Shown: positions 56,457-64,000 of the stretch, piece after piece
Position numbering within the stretch: the stretch's first letter is position 1
How the letters are laid out: each line of letters begins with the position of its first letter
NCBI GenBank assembly: GCA_027605045.1
Contig: JAQFWX010000107.1
Span: 53,163 to 117,162 of the forward strand
Direction: 5' to 3'
DNA: 64,000 nucleotides
Source: Phallus indusiatus
Lineage: Eukaryota > Basidiomycota > Agaricomycetes > Phallales > Phallaceae
Notes under the pieces: model-generated
What the model saw: only the letters and a program-made list of their open reading frames with translations
The model's database searches: none
What the model was told of the DNA's origin: nothing
Program-made: the position numbers and the translations under genes

Positions 56457-59400
56457 CTACCAGTCAACAACCCACTCATGGTCGGTAGGTTTTCCGTCTT
56501 TCGCTAGCGCGCCCGCTGGGGTATTTCGATAATGTCTTGTCAGGAGACGTACAACGTCTCGCTTGGTTATTAGTCCGGTTAGCTTTCCTTTCCGCGAGAA
56601 CAAAGCGTATCGTAGATTCTTTATTTTTAGAGAAAAAGGGAAAGCGTCTTAAATGAATGGAAAGAGGTTCAGGTTTCAAGAGTTATCCTCACCAATCGCT
56701 GAAAAATGCTAACTAGCATTTCCTGAGCCATTTCGCTCCGGAATTCCATGGGTGCTTTTTCCATGATCGACGCCATATTCGCGCCTATATTACGCCGATC
56801 TTCGCGAAGAAAGGTGCAGTGTGCATCTAGTTCTTCTTGTGCCACATACGACGCTGAGTTAAAAAAAAAATTCATATCGCCTTTCTGCTAAAATGTTTCA
56901 TCGAAGTCTACATACCCAACCCCATACGAAGTCTCTCATGTGTGACAAATCCGATTAGATTATCTCCGTCAACGACAGGGAAGCCAAAATAGTTATGAGC
57001 TCGGACGAGTGAGTCTAAAAATGAAAATTAGAGATACTCCTACATGAATACCAAACACTTGACCCAATTCTTTAATAGTCGTATTAACGCCGTTAATAAC
57101 CACTAGTTTATCTACGGGTGTCATAATGCTAGCGGCAGTCGCACCATAGTCTCGATGTTCGATGGACGACAACCAGGAGTAGGCTCTCATGGAAATCCAT
57201 GCATCGTATATACCTTCTTTTCCAAAGGCATCCCCCACCCATTTAGAAACCATCACAGCAAGCATGATGGGTAATACGTGACTCAGAGCGCCTGTTAACT
57301 GTCCAAAAGATGAATTACTATTAACACATCAGATGAATGCCTTGCATACCTCAAATAGAATGACCACTAATGAAACTTGACTTCTCGTTTAATATTTCTG
57401 ATATCTTGATTCATATCGGAGTGAACTTACTTGTCATTCTGGTAACGCCTCCGAGAAGTGCCGATGCTCCTATGACAGCATAAAACCCTGGAGAAATGCA
57501 TCTAGTTCCAAGATCTGGCGGACAAGCCGAAAAAACCCAGAGGGTAGGATAAGCCCTATGAATGCTCTGACTTTGCAAACCACTTAATTATCATTTCGAC
57601 TCCACACAAAATACCAAACAGGACATACACTAATAAACCTGTAGCCCGACCAATGCAAGCCCCGATCGCTATGGTAGGTAGAAAAATGCCAGCAGGGATC
57701 TGGTTGGGGAAGAGTTAGTGTAGTGTCACTCATGGGCTTCAACAACCCTACCTTCATGCCAAACGTATAAGCAGTTAGCCCGAATTTTAGTATGGCGGTT
57801 AACAGAAGCAGGAAAATATTTTGCGCATAAGCGTCCGGACTGATAAAATAACTGTTATAAATTTTGACACGAGCGCGAAACAAAAAATTGCCTACTTGCA
57901 TAAACCATGCCAATCGCCTTTTAGGGGATCGCATTCCAAAAACAAATTGGCCACCAAATCAGAAGTCTGAACTCTATAATCCAACTCAGCTACTTTTCAC
58001 GAAGAGAAACGAACACTTACCGCGCAAAAATGATCAGGTAGCTTAAAACGGCGGTTGTCGCACTTGCTGCGACAATTTCCATCAGTGGCCAGTCGGATAT
58101 GACGCTATTCCGACGATACACAGCGATTAAAATGTTCAACCTGATCAAAAAGGCACCAAAGATACCCTACGATATTCCAGACGTTAGAAAATGCATATTA
58201 ATCAGTACTCACTCCGAGAACACCAAGGAAAAGCCAGGGTAGCTATTATGTTTCATTAGTCTATCGATCCTCGGGGAAAAAAATTGAGGTTTTAGTACTA
58301 GTTCAAAGGCCTTCCAATTCTCTTTAATTGCGGTAACCTTCCAGACAATGAGTACACGGTTACATACTGACATTTCAGGATACTTACTTGAAATAACACT
58401 AGCTTTGAAGTTCCGAATGGATCGACATATTGAAGTGCCACGGCAGCAATCACCGATGTCACAAATGCACGCGAAACGACTAGCTCGTCAGTGAAGGTAT
58501 TCAATTCTATTGAACCATTGAATATTTTGAGGTTATGAGTAAGTAAGAAGAAAGAATACCTTCCAACCCGAATAATACGCCTCCTAGGGGACTGCCGAAA
58601 GCAACGGATACACCGGCCGCTGCAGCTGCAGCTAGTAATTTTCTTTTCTCGCTTTCTGTTTGACCTGTCGCTCCAAAATATCTGGATGCAACAGCTGCCA
58701 TGGCACAGCTAACATGTACGAGCGGCCCCTGGACGATATTCTATAAACGACAACTCATGTACTAAAATCAACTGACCTCTTTCCCTAGTGATAACCCAGA
58801 AGCCACGGAAAGCGCAAGACCAAATCCCTTAATTACCAATGTCCACGCCCCAAAAATTCATCTAAAACGTATCCGCCAACGATCTACGCGGTATAGAAGT
58901 TAGTATTCAGTCAGTTTACAAAAACTAAGAAAATTATTTTACCGCTTTGATTTCTGGAACTAGAAGCGCGTTTGACTGAAATTAAATCATACTTAATGAA
59001 TATGAGCTCACTTCCGGTATGAAATGCGCTAAGAGGCAGTTGGAAATGGGCGCAGGTTTGAACGTGTGTGCCACTTACTAAGGGGCGTATGATTTCACTA
59101 GTATTCCAGCGCTAGAAGCAAAGACAACCTGTCGACTAATTAGACCCCAAAATTCTGGGGACAGAGATCGCACGTATTCACGTACAGCTGACGCAACGTA
59201 GATGGTCGTTTGTAGAAAGGACTGTGCAAAAATGTACCGAAGGCCAAACCATTGGCCCCATGTCATCCAAAATTGACAAACCTCGCCCGCTATAGTGAAA
59301 CTTCTTTCTGAGTTAATCCATTTTTCACTCGAATCCGAGAAAAAGGCATACGCTGGAGTCCGCTGCAGCATGAGAGCTGATTATAAAAAATCCATATACA

Positions 59401-60010
59401 CAACGTCCGTTTCGTAAGTCATTAAGCCTATACCGTCGATGAGGGAAGCAGGTAGCTAAGCGATATCAAACATTACCATGCAACGAGGACATCTAGCCAG
59501 CCGCCAATTACCCCAACGCCAATGCCAGTTACTAGACTGAGCTCAGTACGCGAACATCTCAAAAGACAGGCGTTGCCAGAAAATACGGACCCAAAAGGAT
59601 TAGCCACACGCGTGTGGTGTTCCATACTTGAAGAGATAATCTTTTGAGACCATACTGCGATTTAATCTCCAGCTGTCGCGCTCGTTCGCGGGCCTCTTCG
59701 TTGATCCAGTCTAAAGTTTATTGAGTATAATTGGCAACATGTTTTCGCATAAGAGATGTTTAATTATCATACCAATACTTTCTCCATCTCCGTATTTCAC
59801 TGCAGGAATAGAAAGAAGCTCTAGTTCATCAATCTCGTCTGTCGCAAAATCTGTCTCTCGGAGCAAATACGGGTGAAGCGGTATATGTCCGTTTCTTCGA
59901 CTAGATTTTCAAATAATCAGCTATGTCATCAGATAGCGTAGTATTCAAACGCACTTTTCGTTATTATTCCACGAGGTCGAACCATGCGTAGGTTCTTCAT
60001 CGTTGGCCAT
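56457..60010 (-). CDS. CLC-type chloride channel/transporter (Gef1-like)
   Basis: More than twelve exons. It begins MANDEEPTHGSTSWNNNEK; membrane segments carry the CLC ion-path motifs GIPEIK (spliced as FHTGIPEIKA near 59020-58950), GKEGPLVH and VAFGSPLGGVLFGLE. Also visible are DPFGTSKLVLFQ, MKIPAGIFLPTIAIGACIGR and VIGASALLGGVTRMT. The cytosolic C-terminus has paired CBS-type segments (ATAASIMTPVDKLVVINGVN; GDNLIGFVTHERLRMGLG; GKLTGLITKRDVVRLL) and ends PTDHEWVVDW, as in fungal Gef1 relatives. It should move chloride in Golgi/endosomes to support acidification and copper loading. One base is missing from a G-run at 58848-58851 (EFLG then AWTLVIKGFG are out of frame). Start is 69 bp from the divergent acetyltransferase ATG. 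Confidence 0.92.
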
Positions 60011-60079
60011 AGTCGTACATTCCGTGGCGTGTTGCGTGACCTGTACGAGTGTCACAAATTCTTTTAGGCACAGGGCTTC

Positions 60080-61643
60080 ATGTCGCGAAACAACTTGAAA
60101 GTGGAAGATGTAGACGACGAAGTATGGAGTTCAGTAAGAGCACCTTCTCTTCTTTTTAAGAGAGTACGCTTTATTTAAATATTTGCTTCAAGTCTATCAG
60201 GAGGAGCAAACGGATCCGACTTAGTTATTCCAAAAAAGCAGAAGTTGGTCGTACTTCCGAACGAATCTCTACTCCGCCTACCACAAAAGATGTCTTCACA
60301 GCAACATTCTCAGAAACTGCTCTCCCAGAAATTGACGATTTCGATGCCTTTTTCCTCTGAAAGAGCCTTGGATATCTGCAAGACAGAACTATCTCCGAGA
60401 TAATTCCGAACGTGATCGTTATGTCAGTTATCTCAAAACCAAAATGCGACGCTGTTAGTTTCGTTATTGCTCATGATAATAATCATTGTAGAACCACCAA
60501 ATTAGGATGCTGACCTCAGCCGAAATTCACGAACTTGAAAAGTGGCTAGAAAATTGCATCGCGACAGGCAAGCAAGATTGGACTAGCGGCAAAGCTATCC
60601 TGTATAGACGTCTTCAACTCAAAAAGGTACCAACTATGCATTCCCGTGCATCATGTGGCTTATTTACATTGTTCAGATCAGAAAGGAAAACCCCGTATTC
60701 TCGTACGACATGCTACGCCAACCTCCTCCGAGAACCAAGGATCTACAACCCTTCGTAACGACTCCAACCTCCGAACCCAATAAAGAAACAATCGACGCTT
60801 TATACGCCATCAACAGAACACCATACCAATCTTCTTTTGCGTCACGAGTTTTTGGGAATATCAATCCTCCACGACGAATCTTACATAGAGACTGGCAAAC
60901 CCGGACAGTCTGGATGGACGTCATGGACGATATCAAGCTACATTACGCCCTATCACAATCAATCCACCCATCTCAGTCAGACGACAGTTTAGAAGACGTC
61001 CATTCGTTAGATAGAGACAGTCCAATCGACTACGTCACACTAGAACCTTGGCATCTTCCTCAAATTCACGAGCTCTTAACAAGAACATTCTGGCCTGGAA
61101 TAGACGGTAAACATCCGTATTACGATATCGCTCACTTCGTTTTTCTTACTTTTGTTTTTCCTACGCGCGCAGTGACAAGCTCTTTGGAATATTCTCCCGA
61201 ACAATGCACAGTCGTCGCGCTTTATAAACGTCTGGTCGTGGGGGCTGCTTTTCTTAGCTCTCCTATCGAGACATATTTAACGTACCTTGTCGTCCGTTCA
61301 GGCTGGGAAAGCAATGGTGTTGCCAGGTTTGTCTCTTCATCGCTCGGAACAAATAGATCCTATATCTTATGTTCTCCCACCAGCACTATCCTCTACCTGT
61401 TACTTAACGCTAATCCGACTAAAGACGTAACCCTGCATGTTTCCGCCAACAATCCCGCTATGGTGAGTATAGCAGAATTTTTTCAGTGACAACTAAATTG
61501 ACATTTCATTATTATTTGATAAGTTGCTCTATAACAAGTTTGGATTCAAAGCGGAAGAATTCATAGTCGGATTTTATGATAAATATCTACCTGAGGAATC
61601 TCAAACTTGCAAAAATGCCTTTAGGTTAAGGCTGCGTCGATAG
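60080..61643 (+). CDS. KAT14/CSRP2BP-like GNAT acetyltransferase
   Basis: It starts MSRNNLKVEDVDDEVWSS, followed by a basic Ser/Thr-rich stretch, ALPEIDDFDAFF, KEPWISARQNYLRDNSERDR and SAEIHELEKWLENCIATGKQ. The catalytic GNAT region has VTLEPWHLPQIHELLTRTFW, CTVVALYKRLVVGAAFLSSP, TYLTYLVVRSGWESNGVA, LLYNKFGFKAEEFIVGFYDK and YLPEE at the C-terminal end, all typical of KAT14 (a chromatin-associated, ATAC-linked acetyltransferase in animals). Introns at about 61105-61171, 61328-61382 and 61462-61525 are GT-AG. The frame is lost by one base at a T5 run (60349-60353). The junction between KTKM and LTSAEI (about 60449-60506) has no clean GT donor; a GC donor at AAAAT/GCGACG would work but is weak. 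Confidence 0.82.
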
Positions 61644-61843
61644 GATAGACGTAAGTTTTTCTATTTTTTTACCGTTTGTGTATGTAATTAAACCTTCAAT
61701 AGATTGGTGTTCATCTGTAATATCATTGTTAAGACCATCGTAGGATTCGGCGTCGACTTGCGAAACTCATTATTCAAGTCCGGAACGGGATATCACCAAT
61801 AAATACATAACATTACTACAATGATGTCCGTACACCGTTCCCT

Positions 61844-64000
61844 TCACTTATCCAAACCGTGTGCAGCCCTGGCTTCAGGATCTTGCCAGTACGAACCATT
61901 TGGCCACTCGTATTTCGCAATACTCGATTTATACATTTCGATACTACAGCAAGTCCGATGTCAAACAAGGAAAAGAAAGGAGTGATGTGTAAACGCTTAC
62001 CTGTAACCTTCCTCTGGATGCAAAGGGACATTGTATCTTCCCTTGGAGTTTATAGAACAAGGGTATATAAAGTGTTCGTGGAGGTGGTCAACGTATTCTA
62101 ATACGTTCCTATCAATACTTCCGGAGATGGCGACGTAGTCAATTAAACTGAAAAAATTATATGAATCCGTTCTGCGTGCTTAGATGTTTTCAACAAAGCA
62201 CGAACCTCAAATGAATGACATATTCACACAATCCAACGCCTCCTGCATGGGGACATACAGGGATACCGAACCTAGGAAAATATTTTGAATGCAAAGAGAC
62301 CTGAAGTTGGTACCTTCAAACCTACTTCGCGGCCATCAGCAGTACAGCAAGGACTTCGCTTACGCCCGCAAGCCTACACGAGTCGATTTGAACTAATCGT
62401 CGATAGCCTCTGCCTGAAGTAGTTGCTTGAAAACCATGCGATTGTGGGCATGTTCCCCGGTGGCAACACCAATTCCATGGGGTTTTAAAGCTTTTCGAAT
62501 CGCAGCATGTCCCTGAATTATGTTGCATCCATCATTTATCGCACCTTGACAAAATAATCATAATAATTCTCGCAACATACCAGAATGTCGTCCGGTGCTG
62601 TTGGCTCTTCAATAAACCTTATGTCGGGAATCTTCGTGAGTGCAACATCTATTGCTATTTGGTTTGTTCTTACCAAGGTTTGATCGCTTTTAAGCCTTTG
62701 ACATACTCAATAGCTTGTGGAACATCCCACACCTACGAAATTAATCTAGCTCTCCCTATGATATTTAACAATAAAAAGACTCACTTGATTTGCATCAATC
62801 ATCAAAACATTACCCGTAGGACCAGCATTTTTTCCGACCAAAGTCTTAGGGTCGCGGGGCGCATGTCCCTCTGGCAAGTTTGCGGGATCATCAATCACTG
62901 AACGGATAATCAAGCCCCGCCGTAAATCAGAATCAGGATCAGTTCCAACTTTCATCTTTTTGTAAATGTTGAAAATTTGGCGATGAAAAACAAGGGGGAG
63001 GTGCTCGAAAATACCTTGAAATGATTGAAACCTGCTTGTAAGGCTTCTTTTGTAAGTGCTCGAACCTTATCATCGCTATAACCTTTAAACGGGATCAATC
63101 TTATCCAGAGATCCAGGACGGCCAATGGAAAAGAGATTACCTAGCCATCCAGCGGAAGTAACACCGGGTACCTATCGCAAAGTGTAAGTCGGATCGGAGA
63201 GTATATGCAGTGCAAATAGACAACGTACCCATGTTCTCTTACAAATACCTCGCGCTCAGCTTTACTTGCCTCCTTTGCCTTGAGCATATCCAATGCCTCT
63301 TGTGGAGTTATTGCATCAGAAATATAACGGAAAGCAGTAGCCTGAACCAATTCTTCCTGAAAACACATGATAATTAGTGAAATTTTGCGCCATCTTTAAA
63401 TGACAGCGCATACAGGAGTAAAATCGACGATTAGTTTCCATAAAGGCTTCTTCCTAGATTTGGCAAAAAGATCCCAAAGCGCGTTATTGACGGCGCCCGT
63501 AGCAATATGAATAACACCTTTCTCTGGACCAATCCTATGTGAACACTCAGTGGCTGGAGCCGATTTATAAAGCGAGCGGACTGACCAGCGTAATTGTGGG
63601 TCAGCGAGAAGGTAATTCCAAGCCTTGCCCATATTTTGAAATAACGGTTCAATTTCTTTCCCAACTAGTCTGTTCGCCACTTCTCGTATTGCTATACAAA
63701 CCTAATATTCTATTGATAAATCAGCCTGTTCTCCCACAAGACACCAAATAATGCATACGATGTCATTTCCTCGACCAATGGTGAACGTCATTCCATTTCC
63801 AATAAGTCCGTTTTGGGTATATAGAGTAACATACGCCGATGAATAATCGCATTCAGTATTCCTAGTCAAGACCTTCTATCACTTGGACAATACAAAAACC
63901 ATCAATTGTCCTTACATGGCATCTGTGCCGTCGCCTGTTAGTGACGTAGGAAACCGTACATCTTGATGGAAGTCAATCAGTAACTCCTCTCGCGCGCAAA
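61844..64000 (-). CDS. L-fuconate dehydratase/ENOSF1-like enolase-superfamily enzyme (5' partial)
   Basis: Runs off the right edge; the most upstream piece seen is [15 protein letters not shown]. Enolase-superfamily mandelate-racemase branch: capping domain ([40 protein letters not shown]) and barrel with the acid-base Lys pair [13 protein letters not shown], metal ligands in [24 protein letters not shown] and TGEHAHNR, and catalytic His in [14 protein letters not shown]. The end [20 protein letters not shown] is typical of L-fuconate dehydratase/ENOSF1. The reaction is dehydration of L-fuconate (or a related acid sugar) to the 2-keto-3-deoxy acid, with Mg2+. It has many short introns. It is convergent with the acetyltransferase gene, with about 200 bp between stops. 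Confidence 0.9.

Overview
The window is nuclear DNA from a filamentous basidiomycete, most likely an Agaricomycete (mushroom-forming fungus). Genes are compact and interrupted by many introns of about 45-65 nt with GTRNGY donors, intergenic gaps are short, and the proteins look fungal throughout (Inp2-like, Bcs1 with a basidiomycete-style tail, LisH/FLO8-like factor, Ste13/Dap2-type peptidase, ELMO/CED-12, MMS19, KAT14-like acetyltransferase, Ure2p-like glutathione transferases). The species cannot be named from sequence alone. All gene models are my own splicing by eye. No transposase, reverse transcriptase, virus or CRISPR array was recognised.

Layout. 0.1-7.6 kb: J-domain-like protein (-), peroxisome-inheritance/vezatin-like protein (+), FLO8-like LisH transcription factor (-), then a 2 kb gene-free gap. 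9.7-14.4 kb: dipeptidyl aminopeptidase (-) head-to-head with SYS1 (+). 15.4-19.2 kb: BCS1 AAA ATPase (+) convergent with ribosomal protein L34 (-). 19.5-25.4 kb: dynamin DNM1 (-) divergent from oligosaccharyltransferase STT3 (+). 26.0-28.2 kb: Ser-rich hypothetical protein (-). 29.4-31.7 kb: glutathione transferase copy 1 (-), a small hypothetical gene (-) and a U2 spliceosomal RNA gene (-). 32.2-37.4 kb: ELMO/CED-12 protein (+) and an uncharacterised basidiomycete protein (+). 37.1-43.3 kb: a tandem segmental duplication carrying glutathione transferase copies 2 and 3. 43.6-51.4 kb: flavin monooxygenase (-) divergent from MMS19 (+). 52.1-56.2 kb: small secreted protein (+), NDUFAF7/MidA methyltransferase (+), coiled-coil hypothetical protein (-). 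56.5-64 kb: CLC chloride channel (-) head-to-head with a KAT14/CSRP2BP-like acetyltransferase (+), then an ENOSF1/L-fuconate dehydratase-like enzyme (-) running off the right edge.

Most genes are unrelated housekeeping functions; this is not a metabolic cluster. The points most worth a second look are structural. (1) At least seven introns in seven genes can only be spliced with GC-AG ends. (2) The glutathione transferase paralogues share microexons of 12 nt and 6 nt, and the monooxygenase has one of 25 nt. (3) A U2 snRNA gene lies unannotated on the minus strand with a TATA box about 30 bp upstream. (4) A roughly 2.7-2.9 kb segment is duplicated in tandem, truncating one gene. (5) Five otherwise intact genes each lose frame by exactly one base in a homopolymer, which looks like a consensus-sequence error rather than decay.
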